Shown: positions 1-12,039, numbered from the stretch's first letter. The stretch is 64,000 bases of DNA from Pseudisothecium myosuroides (GCA_951799445.1 OX637289.1:2830501-2894500); one strand, 5' to 3'. The notes: generated by a model not told the origin, from the letters alone. Translations and numbers: made by a program.

Positions 1-402
1 TATTTTTCAAAAAATATTGAAAATTGAGTGAAATAAACGACTTCAAAGTTTATTTTAGAGTAGAGAATCCATAACTACCCGCAAACTAAAACTCCTCATA
101 TCTTTTGACTCATTGGTCGAAATGGAATGATTCAAAGCTTTCCATTTATATGTAACTCTATAAAACCAATTTCAAATTTTTGTTTTTTTTATCTGCCGGA
201 ACTGCCAGTTCCAAAAAAAATAACGTACTAGGCCATAACTTTTGACTCATATTTCCAAATGTCATGAAATTTAGTGCATATGAAAGATATTCCTAGTTCC
301 CACCTTCTATTAAAATTCAGTCCAAAATATGGAAATCTCTAGTCGCACGTACCTACCCAGAATTTCTATACTGCCAAAAAATGCATGTTGGTCCTTTAGG
401 GG
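1..402. mobile_element. TTAA-flanked MITE family A, copy 1 (cut by window edge)
   Basis: The right end reads TCCTTTAGGGG followed by TTAA at 403-406. The next several hundred bases inward match the left end of the copy at 43056 read on the other strand, for example the stretches around ATGCATTTTTTGGC and ATATCTTTCATATGCAC. The left end lies outside the window. It has no coding capacity. Confidence 0.85.
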
Positions 403-406
403 TTAA

Positions 407-2861
407 ACCTTACAACATTCTATTGAATTTTTAGGTGAGTTCCAAACTTATAACAATCATCTAATTTGAGATTTTATTTTGTGCCTAATTTTTTGGCTTT
501 TGGAATATAGTTGAGGCACTAATTGCCAACCATGTCCAGTATCCAACCTCTAGAATGTGCTATTTCCAACCTCATTAGGAACAAAATGAGGCCAATAGAA
601 GGCTGTGACTTTAGAGCCAACAAGTTTGATGAATTTTTTTTTTCAAAAATAAAATCTAAAAAATTTAAAATTCTTACGCGAATTTGTCCTGGAAGACCAC
701 ATGCCATGAAGATTGAGTACAAATAAGGTGTTTTTTAAAAAATTGAAAAATTGAAAAAAAATCCGATGTGGCTGATGATCGGCCACATTGGACTGCTGCT
801 CAACTTTTTTAATATATTTTAATATTTATTTTTAACTTATTATGATTTATTTTTATTTTTTGAAATAATAATTTTTTATTCGGCAAGCAAGTGAATTCGG
901 ACAATTTCAGCTACTGAAGGAGAAGCGGCCTTCTTTAGGCCCTATTCTTTCCGTAATGTAGGCTGGAACTGAAGTTTTATTTTTATTTTATTTTCTTTTT
1001 TCTTTTTCAAGGTTGAGACTAATAAGGTTATGACATATGTCTTGAAGTAGTGAGCAAGAAAATAGGAATAGTGAGAGCGGGAAAGTAATTCTTGATTGAT
1101 TGGAATTAGAAGACTCTAGACTTGGGCTATGGGTCAAGAATACTTTTTGGCTCCCAAAATTCATAGAAATTTCAATTTTGGGAATACAATTTTGAAAATT
1201 TTGTTATTCCTATAAATTCTATCTTTCTATATGGGAAAAATTTCCAGTACCTCATATTGCGCACCATCTGCTCTAGAATTGCTTCAATGATCAACTACTG
1301 GTGCCTCAACCGTAATAACATTATGTCTCATATTTAACCGTTACGATCTACAAAGCAAATGAGAGCATGACACTTATGCTCCTAGAAAAGTGGAATGGAC
1401 ACAATGTTTGTAATTAGCATAGCTATAAACCCTAAAGTTTCTTCAACTATTTCAAGCCAAAATTAAATTATCCAAGCTTCTTTGTCCTAAATGAATGTTA
1501 AATTTTTTGTTCTAATAATTATTTTGGTATATTTAAATATATGATCTTTTAGTTTACTAGTTGAAGTAAATCCTTTAACAACTTCAAATTAATTAATCTC
1601 ACCAAATGCACGTTCATGGTGCTTGAATTTCAAAATCAAGATTACAATAATTAAAATTCGTACAAAAGGTGAAGTTCCATCTTTCAAATTTTATAAAAAA
1701 AAACATGCTTTTGTAATGAGAGGGAAGAAATATTTTTGTTGAAGAAATAAGTTGAAAACAAATTTAAACAACAAGTGCATACTCATTTTTTTAAAATTAT
1801 TATTATTATTATTAATAAAAAATAAAAAATAAAAAATAGTATAGATTGACAAGATACACTAAATTTCTAATAATTTAAAATAAATATTAAAAAAATTCAA
1901 TTAAAATGATGAAAATAGTCAATCTTCATTCTATACTTCTGTTTTTTTCTAAAAAATAAAAAATAGAATTCAAAGATAAGTGTATAATATTGATTTTACA
2001 AAGAGATGTCACTATTGCATGTAATATAGAACTTGTCATAAATTTCATTTTATAAATAAAAACAAAATGATTTAAAGGTTTCTACATACATATAAATCAA
2101 ATCAATTTTTTCTTGATTTAAAAGGCAAAACTTCTTCACTGCCCAAAACAAAACAAAAAAAGTTTTTTTTTCAAAATTTCAAAACTTATAAAATTGTACA
2201 AAACAAAGTTTGGCATGGAAAGGATGATGATTAAGAGTTATATGCAAATATTTAAAAAAAATACAAAAACTGTTAGAGGTCACTAGAGCATGCTCAAAAA
2301 TGAAAGATCTAATTTAGTCATTGAAAGGCTTTCGGGTTTAAGAGTGCTTTGGACCTCCTAAGATTTAGAAACCTACAAACACATTTTACCCTCCCAATTC
2401 TATATCTCATCCCAGCGTTTCTTGCATGGGTAGGCCTAATTTCCAAATTGAGACATTACTTATCATCTATAAACAAATATGACAAAATTTGAATTCAGAT
2501 TTGAAATGAAAGACACCGAATTCGTTTTGGATGGATGAGAAATACAAAGTTAATTAGCTACAAAGTAGGAGGCAGATTTTTACATTTCTCCGACAGCTAA
2601 AGGTTTAAATTTTGGAGTCGGACGAGCCCTTTTAAATACTAGAGTGTAGTTAAACGTTTTATACTAGTAAGATCGCAATTAAAGACACAAATTTGTGTTC
2701 CTCATTTGTGGAAATTTGCATTCAGTAATTTGCAATTTGTTGTTGGTAGCATGGCTTCTTTGCTTATACATGCCGGTGTCAAAACCTCCATTGGAGTCTA
2801 CAGTAAGGACAGAAATTTGAAGATGGAAACTTAGCAAAGAAGTAAGGTATGTGCACCGCCT
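407..2861. other. gene-free AT-rich stretch
   Basis: Very AT-rich, with runs of A and T and short repeats of the form AAAAAATAAAAAATAAAAAATAG near 1815. The short frames seen are not protein-like. Nothing to support. Confidence 0.6.
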
Positions 2862-2971
2862 AAAAGAGACACTCTCCTAATTGCGCCACCTATCTTCAGC
2901 TGTCCAAGATTTTAAGCTTCAAATCTTGAACTGTTGTAGATAGGTGCTCCTTTTAGGAGAGTGTCTCTCTT
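2862..2971. repeat. 110-bp long-stem hairpin (possible small-RNA precursor)
   Basis: GAGACACTCTCCTAA at the left is matched by TTAGGAGAGTGTCTC at the right. The pairing continues through CACCTATCT/AGATAGGTG and an inner CAAGATTT/AAATCTTG. Only a few bulges interrupt about 45 paired positions. The size fits a plant miRNA or siRNA precursor, or a very short MITE. Expression cannot be judged from sequence. Confidence 0.5.
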
Positions 2972-3870
2972 ATGTAAACGTACATTATCCCCTCAACAAA
3001 CCCAGTGTCAGAAAAGTGTTATCTCTGTAAACATCGACATCTCAATTTGAGGACTCATCTTCAGAGCCTGTTCGATCTCGAAGACAGCATTAACTTGGGT
3101 GGAAACTGCTCTAATATATATTATGTTTACGGGAAGCAACACATTTTCAAGATTGAAGGTGTTTCCAACTTTTCATTTTAGAAACTCGTCCGTTGAATTT
3201 CTGAACTTTAGAATGTTTTCACTGTCTTTGCTTCATTCATTTGGTTCATTAAGTCAGTTAGGACTGGGCACTTTGCTTCTTCAGTTCACTATGTCGTAAA
3301 GTCTGGATCATGGCCGACGAAGAGTACCTCAATTCCTCATAAGGGTTCAAGGAATTTGCATTGGTAATGATCAGATTTCACTAGAAGAACATAACAATAT
3401 TCCCTCATGTTCTTCCTCCTGCACATGATTGAATGAGCCTCAAGCAAAACCAAGAGATTCAAGACAGGGAATCTGAGTTTGGAATATTCTGAGTTTTCAA
3501 TTGGAGAAAACGAAGAATTTGCATTACAAATAGCCAAGTGAACGGCGTACATTTACAAACTAGACATGAACACGAACAAAGGCCAGAATTTTCGTGCCAG
3601 AAGATATATTAAGGGATCTATATATGTACAGGACACTCTTTGGCATGTGGTGATGATAATACAAATTACAGGAGCGGGTGGACATGCGCCTCTGCAACCT
3701 TGAACTCCTCTAGACAAAATTGTGAACCACCTACACAATTATTTGGGTATCCGTTGCCTCTAATCTAAATAGGGGCACGTACCAAGGTTATTCAGTCTTT
3801 TTCGTCTATTTGGTGACTAGCACTAAAGGTTCCATTGCTCTGGAATTAGTTGCCAACGGTGATCAATTGA
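2972..3870. other. 3' flank of expansin gene 1
   Basis: No gene seen. Moderately GC-rich for this window; it likely includes the 3' untranslated region of expansin gene 1, whose end cannot be set. Confidence 0.5.
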
Positions 3871-5911
3871 CTAGTTGCTTCCTTGAAAAGTTTGACCAAA
3901 CCTCCAATTTGCCGGGGCGGTGTCAGTGGACACCACTTGCTGGCCGTCACTGGTGTGTGATCTAAAGGAGATTGCTTGGCCTACCATGCCTTTGGGCCCT
4001 CCGTTATATGCCCACACTTGTCCCCAGTTTCGTTTCATTTCGAACCAGTGAGTTCTAGGGCCCTTGATGAACAATCTTCGGACGTCACCAGCGCCGGCAA
4101 CATTGTAGACTAGCACTAAGAAGAAATAAGGGTTTCCATAGGTGAACTTCATTCCTCCTGTCTTGCTACAAGCCACTCTACACAGATTGAAAAGGGGAAG
4201 TAAAATTGTAAGATTTAACAGAATGCATGCCAACAATGAGATTATTATATATTTCCTTGTATGTAAAATCAACATTTCCCCTCTGACCTCACGAGGCTGG
4301 ATTTACGACATTTCCTTGACCCTACCGAAAAGTGCGACCACAGGGAATTGTAAGCATTCCCCAATCTCACTTTCTTCCCTGTTGCGTAACATTTCTATGC
4401 AAGTGCAAGATAACCACATTAGTACATCATTATTATGTTCATAAGCCCTAAGTATTCAACGTGAATCCTTACATCAACCAAAAAACGTAACTCATCTCTG
4501 GAGTCTGGACTTTCAATTAAGCTCAATAGAAACAACTCAACACTTTGTCCAATAAATTACTTTGAGACTCCAGGCCCACAGAAGTTAAAGTTTTCTACTA
4601 CATTTAATGCAGCAAGAAAAGAAAAACCTGGGAATCCTGGGATTGTATATGAATGTACAGGAAATGCAAGTTTCTAGTTGTTGTCTAGGTTAATTAATTA
4701 CCTTCTGAAGTTTACAGGGATGACCCCTCCTTCCTTCTTGGCAAGGACGGCGAACATGGGGTAGGAGAGATCGAAGTGCTTGTTGGGGGGATTACACCAT
4801 CCTCCCTCGGAGCCCTTGGGGCAGAAGTTGGTGGCTGTGACTGTAATGGATTTGCCGCCTCCGTAGCAATATTTGGTTTTCGATGGAATGCAGGTCAGCT
4901 GAAAGCATGCTCCACATGCCTTACCGCCATTGAAGAGGGAGGCACTCAGGGCGGTTGCACTCTTCCCGTACCCTGTGTTGTATAAATTACCATACCGGCA
5001 AGACCCTCCTGCACATTCAAGTAAGAATATACAAACATGTATGTCGATGAATATCTCAGTTTCAAAAGCATATTGTTTTTTCTAATGCAATTGCCAGCAT
5101 TGCTACATTATTTGCCTCACTTTTCAGTCCACTTACACTAACTGGCATTGAATAATATAAGAGAGACTGTACACTAATTGACAATCTATAGGGATGGGGA
5201 GTCTGTCTAATAGCTTAAAATTCGACCAGCAGACCACGACTCAAAACTACTTGAATTCAGATGCCTAGCTTATATTCTCCCAACTATAGTTAGACTTCGA
5301 TCTGAGAAACACATAGGAATTGCAATAAATTCAATCACAAACTTCACGAACTTCTGAAAGAAATAATAGAAAATGTCAGACACGGACAGAAAAGATTGTC
5401 TGAGACGTTTGTATACCTAAAATGTACAATATTTTATAATTCCCACGCACCGTGAGAAGTTTCTGTAATATGTTCATGGCATTAGAGCACCAAAATGTAA
5501 TCAACCATAGGGTGTGAAGCCTTTATATTCCACCAATTCAACAACCCCCAAAACAAAATAAAAAATAGCTTTGCTGTGTGACCTTCCAATGCCATGTGTC
5601 ATTTCTATATTAGTACAGACCCAATTGAATCCCACGCGGAATTTACACAGATGGTCAATTTCATTAAAATGGCGGTATTCCATTATAATGGTACAACATT
5701 CTATTAAAATGGCACTGAATTTGTCAAAGATAACACTGCATTCCATGAAAATGGCATAGAATGTGTTACAAATGGCAAAATAATACCGCCATTTTAACAA
5801 AATTGACCATACAGTAAATTCCACGTGACCCCAGGAAATGCGCGCGTACCCACAGTACCGCTTGCATCCATGCCTCCATAGAACGTCGCCTTGGCTTGCC
5901 CCATCCACTCG
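3871..5911 (-). CDS. alpha-expansin (EXPA), gene 1; first exon unresolved
   Basis: Secreted cell-wall protein that loosens wall polysaccharide contacts without hydrolysis. Three coding blocks are clear. Exon 3 is 3871-4177 (stop 3871-3873), exon 2 is 4702-5008, and the mature N-terminal exon ends at a GT donor after 5850. Introns are GT-AG, in phase 1 (after the GTVG codon) and phase 2 (in the FRR-V arginine), the usual EXPA positions. Visible motifs are FYGGMDASGTVGG, eight or more cysteines in the GH45-like domain, the alpha-type insert GGWCNPP, HFD of the active site, and a C-terminal CBM63 domain ending NWRFGQTFQGSN. Both downstream exons are free of stops. In the exon at 5850-5911 the frame runs into TAG about 75 bases upstream with no suitable ATG, so the signal peptide must lie in another exon or is lost. 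A likely acceptor is at 5912-5913. Product class is near certain; the start is not. Confidence 0.9.
5651..5809. mobile_element. MITE in intron 1 of expansin gene 1 (159 bp)
   Basis: Terminal repeats of about 28 bases start ATGGTCAATTTCATTAAAAT and end with ATTTTAACAAAATTGACCAT. ACAG lies outside both ends, a likely 4-bp duplication. ATTAAAATGGC-like motifs recur inside. It lies in the intron, 40 bases from the donor at 5849, and is non-coding. Confidence 0.75.
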
Positions 5912-6846
5912 CTGTGTACGCCTGCGCCTGCACAACGCACCCTGCCAGCGGACTTGACCACCGCCAGGCGTGGCGGAAGGTGAAACTATTTACTGCGTTG
6001 TAAAAAAACAGCGCCAGTTCGCTGCTGGTTCGAGAAACTTTCATGATTTTCCAGTTCCGCCTACTCCCTTCCTCGCAACTCCTGTACTTCGGGTTTCGAA
6101 AATGAAACCTCTCAGCTCTAAGGTAGTATGCTCATTAACCGACCTTTGATTGCCTTTTGGGGCAAGCTGAAGTCCTTCAAACAGTTTTCAGTAAATTTTA
6201 GTAGGAAGAAAAATGAAATTGGTATCTAACCCAAGTCGTTTCATATGTTTTGGACATATGTAGAATTAGTTATTAATTTCCGAACTTGAAATGCAGTGTT
6301 CACTAAAATGTTTCATCCCTTACATTAAAACATTTGCAATACATGTGGGCTGCAAAATTTAAATATTCTGCATTTGCAATACAGATGGAATTCTAGAGGT
6401 GGAATTAACGTTAATTATTTGTTTAAGCAATAACTCTATTTGATCATACCGGTTTACTCCATTTCAGAGGGATAATGATAAGCATGCCTGAATATTTTCT
6501 TGTTCTCAATTTACTAGTTCTCCACAATTTCCTTTCATTCTTGCTTTGTTACAGCAATCAGAAATTCTTGCTTTGTTACTGAGTTCTGCATTCCAGGTGT
6601 CCTTGGTGGGTTCTTAAATTTCAGTGCTTGATTAGGTTGCAGATTATAATAAAAAGCAGGATCTTTTCCATTTCACATAATTTTTTCCCATCATTAGAAT
6701 GCCATTTCGCAATTACCACGGGCCTGCATTTTTTCCCTTGGCATGGCGGGGTGTGACGGACTGGCGGGGGCTCAAGTGCGTGGGGAGCTCCACCAGCCAG
6801 GGCCATCCGCCCGGGATTTCCGCACCAGCCAATGGCGCCCCGCCAC

Positions 6847-6947
6847 CTGGCCAGGCGGATGGCGGATGGCATGGCGGTCCCAAGGCATGTGCGCGGGCTG
6901 AGCATCACCAACAGCAGCGGAGTCGCTACCGCATGAACCAAATTCAT
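6847..6947 (-). other. candidate signal-peptide exon of expansin gene 1
   Basis: An ATG at 6947 opens a frame beginning MNLVHAVATPLLLVML, which has the n-region and hydrophobic core of a secretion signal. A possible donor (CCAG/gtggcg) ends the exon at 6847 in phase 2. It would join in phase 2 to the acceptor at 5912, giving a protein that reads into EWMGQAKATFYGG. The region is GC-rich like the expansin exons and lies about 230 bases downstream of a TATA box on the same strand. The donor is not strong and other donors exist (for example before gtaatt near 6712), so the join is inference only. Confidence 0.35.
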
Positions 6948-7179
6948 GATCGACGTACGCAAGCTAGCGCTGGATCGACCCGAATGGTGATTTGCAGTAT
7001 ACCAACGAACGTATAATTCAGAAACGAGGCTGCACTAGCTATATGCTTCCAGTAGACTCTACGCAGCAATTCAGCTACTGGAGATTGAGACATCAGTACT
7101 CAGTACGACTGCGCGCAACTTGGGGATGGTCGCGATTAATTTGAAGTGAGGAGCTGATCGATCCCATCGACTCGCTTCA

Positions 7180-7188
7180 TATATATAG
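7180..7188 (-). promoter_or_regulatory. TATA box upstream of expansin gene 1
   Basis: On the minus strand the sequence reads CTATATATA in GC-rich surroundings. It lies about 230 bases upstream of the candidate start codon at 6947, which would leave a 5' leader of roughly 200 bases. Position and strand fit a core promoter for expansin gene 1. There is no direct evidence of the transcription start. Confidence 0.4.
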
Positions 7189-7364
7189 TCGACAATTAAT
7201 GAAATGGCCGCTGGTAGGACACAGTCGTGGACACATGCACTCAGTGCAATTCCATTTCGAGGTTTGCCTCCACCGCAGGGTCGATCGATCGAGAGAAAGT
7301 CAGCGCTGCCGCCGGCCGGCAAGAGGTTCAATTCACCTCCTTCAAGTTCCCCCAATTGACTGCG

Positions 7365-7382
7365 GCATGCATGCATGCATGA
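7365..7382. promoter_or_regulatory. RY-type CATGCATG repeat tract
   Basis: Four overlapping GCAT/ATGC units give an alternating GCATGCATGCATGCATGA tract, which contains several CATGCA motifs. CATGCA is the RY element bound by B3-domain factors in plants. It lies about 180 bases upstream of the TATA box of expansin gene 1. The function is inferred from motif and place only; it could be a simple repeat. Confidence 0.35.
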
Positions 7383-7489
7383 GTGAGTTATGGAGAGTAC
7401 GTGAGCGAAAATCTGGGTGCGACTTGTTCTGGGGCTTTCCAGAAACTCGTCACGCCTACCGTTCGGTCCATGTTGTCCCTGATTAATTA

Positions 7490-8590
7490 AGGACCCGGGC
7501 CTACCTTTGTCCCTACAATAGTACGGAGTACTATTTTAGTCTTCTGCTAACCATGGTGAATTCTTCTAAGTCTGGTTTCTTGACATGGAATGCCTCTCAA
7601 GATTTGCACTCTGTGTAATGTAATCCTATTCCAGATCCTATTTCTGAACAATAACTGGTTTCTAATGACCGATTTTTCTGAAGTGTTCCATTTTGTCTTT
7701 TCATTTGAGGCTTTTTGTAAGCCTCAGGGAGATTATCTCTGGCCATTTCCAGTTTGCCATTCCCGATTCACAGTGTTGCTAACAGGGAATTTTTTGCCAC
7801 TGATTTTCCTGTTCATGCTTGATTTTCCCAGATTTGAGCCAAATCATCTGGGAAACTTCTGATGTTAATTCTCGGAAAGGGAATTTACAACTCAAAGGAT
7901 TATCTCCAACTGTAATACATGTTATTTGCAGAACTTTGTCCAATTAAATTAATACAGCGCTGGTTTCTTTAATTTGTGGTGGTCAAGTTAAACGAGTGAA
8001 TTCTGCGAGCTGCAAGATGCGATTCGAGGAGCTGCGCACGGTTCAATTGCAAATATAGGATTGTAAATTACTTGAACGTAATTGCAGGGTGATGTGATGA
8101 TGTAGCAAACAGAACAGAACAGAACGTGAAAAACTCCGCCACCGTAACTCGATTCTCATTGCAGAAATCGGCGTTGCTTCGAGATCAGAGGTTCAGCGAG
8201 AACTGTGGACAGGAATGAGGAATCTCAATGTGGCTGGCGGAGTGTTCAATGTGAGTGATGATTCATGCAAATAATTATTTACCCCAATTTTTAAATCTTC
8301 ATGTCACATAACATTGTATTCAGTGAATGTCGTGGTCAGTTGTCTGGTATATTCCCGGATTCCTTGATTCTAATTGTTCAAACGTGATTATAAATTGCCC
8401 TCGCTAGCTACTGAGTTATAGATTATTGTATTCATAATTGGAATCGTTTGAGCGTCACAGGAATATAATTGTCGACAATATACCTGAATTGTGAAACCCA
8501 GGTACGAACATTTCTATAAGACAAGGTTTTAACACCGAAAAAAGTCTCCAAAATTGTCATTTTCTACTGAAGTGGGGAGAAGTTATTTGG
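7490..8590. other. intergenic, nothing recognised
   Basis: No protein-like frame, repeat pair or RNA gene was recognised. Confidence 0.5.
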
Positions 8591-8682
8591 AATTTCATTA
8601 AAATTCCTTACGCCATTTTCAGACTGCGTAGTTTGAATTGTAAAAGTGCCAAAGTTTTGGAATGGCGCAATTTTAATGAAAT
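8591..8682. repeat. short inverted repeat abutting the CACTA MITE
   Basis: ATTTCATTAAAATTCC...ACGCCATT is matched about 45 bases on by AATGGCG...AATTTTAATGAAAT. The ends resemble those of the MITE at 5651-5809 (ATTTCATTAAAATGGCG), so this may be a shortened relative. Confidence 0.55.
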
Positions 8683-8685
8683 TTG

Positions 8686-8889
8686 CACTACAAGAAAAAG
8701 GGGTATTTTAAGTATAGTCCTAGTAGTATAGTTTTATAAGTAATGATCTTTTAAGGAGATTTCTAGTAAAATTTTACTAGAAATACATGTATTTTTAGTA
8801 AAATTCTAGTAAGAATTTCTTTAAAATGTCATTACTTATAGGATTATACTACTAGGACTATACTTAAAACACCCCTTTCTCTTGTAGTG
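8686..8889. mobile_element. CACTA-type MITE (204 bp)
   Basis: Starts CACTACAAGAAAAAGGGG and ends CCCCTTTCTCTTGTAGTG, with TTG directly outside both ends (8683-8685 and 8890-8892). The CACTA terminus and 3-bp duplication define the CACTA/EnSpm superfamily. The two halves pair almost fully, so a transcript would form a long hairpin. Confidence 0.93.
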
Positions 8890-9232
8890 TTGTCATAGTT
8901 TTTATTTTTTTTTATTTTTTTGGAATTCAAACTTACAAAATTCAAATTGTAAGAGACTCCTAAATTAATGTTTGGAAGCAAATTTTAAGAGACTCCTAAG
9001 TTGATGTTTGGAACATGTCCAATAGCTCTACAGACTTTGTCTCCTCTTGAAGTGAAGTTTTTGTATTAGACAAAATTGATATTTTTGATCATTATTTATC
9101 ATATCATGTTAGTTACATGTATGCCACATATTCCAAGTAAATGAAAATGTGCAATACATTTAAAATCATCTTGCAATGAAATGAGAGACTAGAAAAAAAA
9201 TAAAGGGTGTTTTCAAAAAACACTGGTCTTTT

Positions 9233-9538
9233 CACTAGAAGAAAACTGCATTTAACTTGTCAAAAACTGCGTTTTACTTGTCAAATCTGCGTTGTATTTG
9301 ACAAAAACTGCGTTGTACTCAACAAAAAGTGTGGGATGGATTTTGTTGAATTCTCCCTTCATAACACAAAATTCTGCGTTCTACCGTTTCAACACAAAAT
9401 TTGACAAGTAAAATGCAGAATTTTGTATTAAAATGCAAAATTCTACGTTATGAAGGGATAATTCAACAAAATCCACCCCACACTTTTTGTTGAGTACAAC
9501 GCAGTTTTTGTCAAATGCAACGCAGTTTTCTTCTAGTG
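9233..9538. mobile_element. CACTA-type MITE (306 bp)
   Basis: Starts CACTAGAAGAAAACTGC and ends with its reverse complement, GCAGTTTTCTTCTAGTG. TTT flanks both sides. The inner halves also pair, with short repeats of the form ACTGCGTTGTA and TTGACAA. Non-coding. Confidence 0.9.
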
Positions 9539-9679
9539 TTTTTTATGTCACATTGAGCATGACAGACATGTGATCCAATTGAACTTTTGAAGCATGAACC
9601 CAATGAACTTGAATTTTTGATAGAAGATAGATGTTTCTATTGTAATCATATCCCTTACTTTATTCTTTAAAACAATTAT

Positions 9680-10745
9680 GGGTGATTGCAAGAAAGACTT
9701 GCTATTTTTTGTCTCATTTGGCAGAACAAAGTTGTCCTCTACTATAACTTTTGAATAATGAATCTAATGTCAAAAACAAAAAAAAATGGTTTCTAGATGT
9801 CTTGAGTGTAATTATATCTTTTATTTTTCAAAAAAAAAAAAATCATTTAATATTTAAAATTCAATTTCTCTAATTTATCACACTTTCAAATTTAGGGATT
9901 TTGAATACTATTGAGCGACTTAGATTAATGATTTTCAATTGAAATTTCTATGGTACATTTCTTTGGTAGGTAGACATGTTCCTACCAAAGGACATCTAAA
10001 AATACATTATTTTATGTCCTCCACGTTTGTGCAAAGAAGCCTCCTTTGCATGCACACTTGTGAACAACAAAATAGTTTTGACCTCATTTTTTTGGTTGAA
10101 ACTCATCACTAGGAAGTCCTCCCAAAATGACACTTTTTAGTTTTTTTTTAAAAAAAATTCCCTATTTATTACAAATTAAAACATCAAAGTATGTATTTTT
10201 TGGGACATATTCTTGGATATAGAATTCTGGCAAAAAAATACGTCCTTTGACGTTTTAATTTGTAATAAATAGGAAAAAAATTATAAAAAAAACTAAAATT
10301 TGGCCATTTGGGAGGACTTCCTAGTGATGAGTTTCCACCAAAAAAATGAGGTCAAAACCATTTTTGTTGTTCACAAGTGCGCGCGCAAAGGAGGCCTCTT
10401 TGTACAAATGTGGAGGACATAAAATAATATATTTTTAGATGCCCTTTGATAAGAATATGTCTGCCTACTATATGAATGTACCATAGAAATTTTAACTGAA
10501 AATCATTAAATTAAACCACTCAATAGTATTCAAAACCTCCAAACTCGAAAGTGTGACAAATTAGAGAAATTGAATTTTAAATATTAAATGATTCTTTAAT
10601 TTTTTTGAAAAATAAGGGATACAATTACAATCAAAACATCTAAACTTTCTATTTTTTGTTTTTGGAATTGAGTTAATAATTCAAAAGTTATAGCAAGAGA
10701 CAATTCTAGTGTGACAAAATCGACAGGTCTTTCTTGCAATCACCC
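9680..10745. mobile_element. fold-back element with GGGTGATTGCAAGAAA ends, copy i
   Basis: Starts GGGTGATTGCAAGAAA and ends with its exact reverse complement. Arms of about 520 bases face each other around 10210, with several substitutions. TTAT occurs directly outside both ends (9676-9679 and 10746-10749), a 4-bp target duplication. The right arm resembles the 3' half of the copy at 24455-25187, so the left arm looks like an inverted duplication of it. No open reading frame of note. Confidence 0.85.
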
Positions 10746-10749
10746 TTAT

Positions 10750-11703
10750 ATTTGAAAGTCTATTTTGCTAATTTCTCATACTTTTAGGACTAGTGGTTTG
10801 AGGAATTTTATGTACCCAAAATTAATGAAACATTACATTATAATTAGATTATTATGAAAATTTTCATACAAATACTATTAGTCTACTAAAAGACCATCTC
10901 TTTCAAATTTAAGTTTCTAATTCCTTAGCATGAATACTCAATAATACTCCCAATCTGTAAAACCACAAATGCGATATATTTCCTAAATTCAATATACCCT
11001 ACAATTGATTTTTTGAAAATTAAAAGAAATATTATATGAATTTCAATTTGTCATGTCCACTAGACTTCAAAATACATTTTGACTACATTGGATCATTATT
11101 CTCAAAAGTGGGCTTTATAAACATTTTGGCACAAAAGTAATGACAAAAAATAATAAGTTACAAGAAACGTTTCTTGAATTCTCTGCGGGCATTCTATTGA
11201 AAATCCCCTCCTTCGATGATAGAATTCAACTGCTTCTTCAAAATACAGGGAATGTGGGTCTCACAAGAAAATGTGAGACATGGAATTTTATTAAAGGAGA
11301 ATTTGTGCATTTTTCAATGTTATTTGCAAATGTCCCCCACCGCCAAAATCAACTCAATTTATGAAATTTAGTATTCTAGAATGTAGCCATTTATGTTTGT
11401 AAAATCTAACTTTATTGTAGATTTTAGTGCACGTAATCAATGCAATTTGAAAATTCTTCAGTTTCAAATCTCAGTACTATGTAGATTTGAATTTCAATCT
11501 CATTGATTTGTACATTTCAAATTTTTTGATCTTCACCCTTTCTAGATTTCAAGAGTTAAAAATATTAGTAATCTGTAGATTTCATTTGTTTTAACATTTT
11601 GTAATTTCAAAATATTAAGTTTCAAAAATATATAAATTCTTGAAATGATAGATTTTCATGAATAAAATGAATAGACTTAATATTTGACAACTTACAAGTC
11701 TTA
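10750..11703. other. gene-free AT-rich stretch
   Basis: The longest ATG frame (11140-11364) shows no family features. Nothing else seen. Confidence 0.5.
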
Positions 11704-12039
11704 TGTGTCCAACCTCACGGTGTAACGGACGTACAAGATACAAGACAAGACGAAACAAGATGAGTTTTGGATAACAAGATTTGATATTAGAGTTCAAGAA
11801 GTACAAGGCTAAAAAGCTAGGGTAAAAAACTAAGATCAAGAGAGGTGTTGTTGAGAGTGAGGACTACCTCAACCTCAACTCCTATATATAGTACCAGCTA
11901 GGAGGTTTTCTAGAAGCTTCTGCTAGCTTGGACGTTCTTCTAGAAACTTCCAAAAGCTTCTCATGTTTAAGAAGTTTTTCAAGAAGCTTCCTCCAACTAC
12001 AAACTTCTTGGAGAAGGTTCTAACTATGTCCGTGACACA
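11704..12039 (-). mobile_element. LTR-like block with heat-shock elements and TATA box
   Basis: On the minus strand it starts TGTGTCACGGACATAG and ends GGTTGGACACA. It holds a TATA box (11883-11890) preceded by three perfect trimeric heat-shock elements TTCnnGAAnnTTC at 11978-11990, 11938-11950 and 11908-11920. A partial fourth (GAAGGTTC) is at 12013-12020. Size and layout fit a solo retrotransposon LTR with a heat-driven promoter. The expected 5-bp target duplication was not found and no internal region adjoins, so it may be truncated. Confidence 0.6.
11908..12020 (-). promoter_or_regulatory. cluster of heat-shock elements (HSE)
   Basis: Three perfect TTCnnGAAnnTTC sites are spaced about 30 and 40 bases apart, plus one partial site. 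All lie upstream (minus strand) of the TATA box at 11883-11890, the nearest 18 bases away. Trimeric inverted nGAAn repeats are the known binding site of heat-shock factors. Confidence 0.7.
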
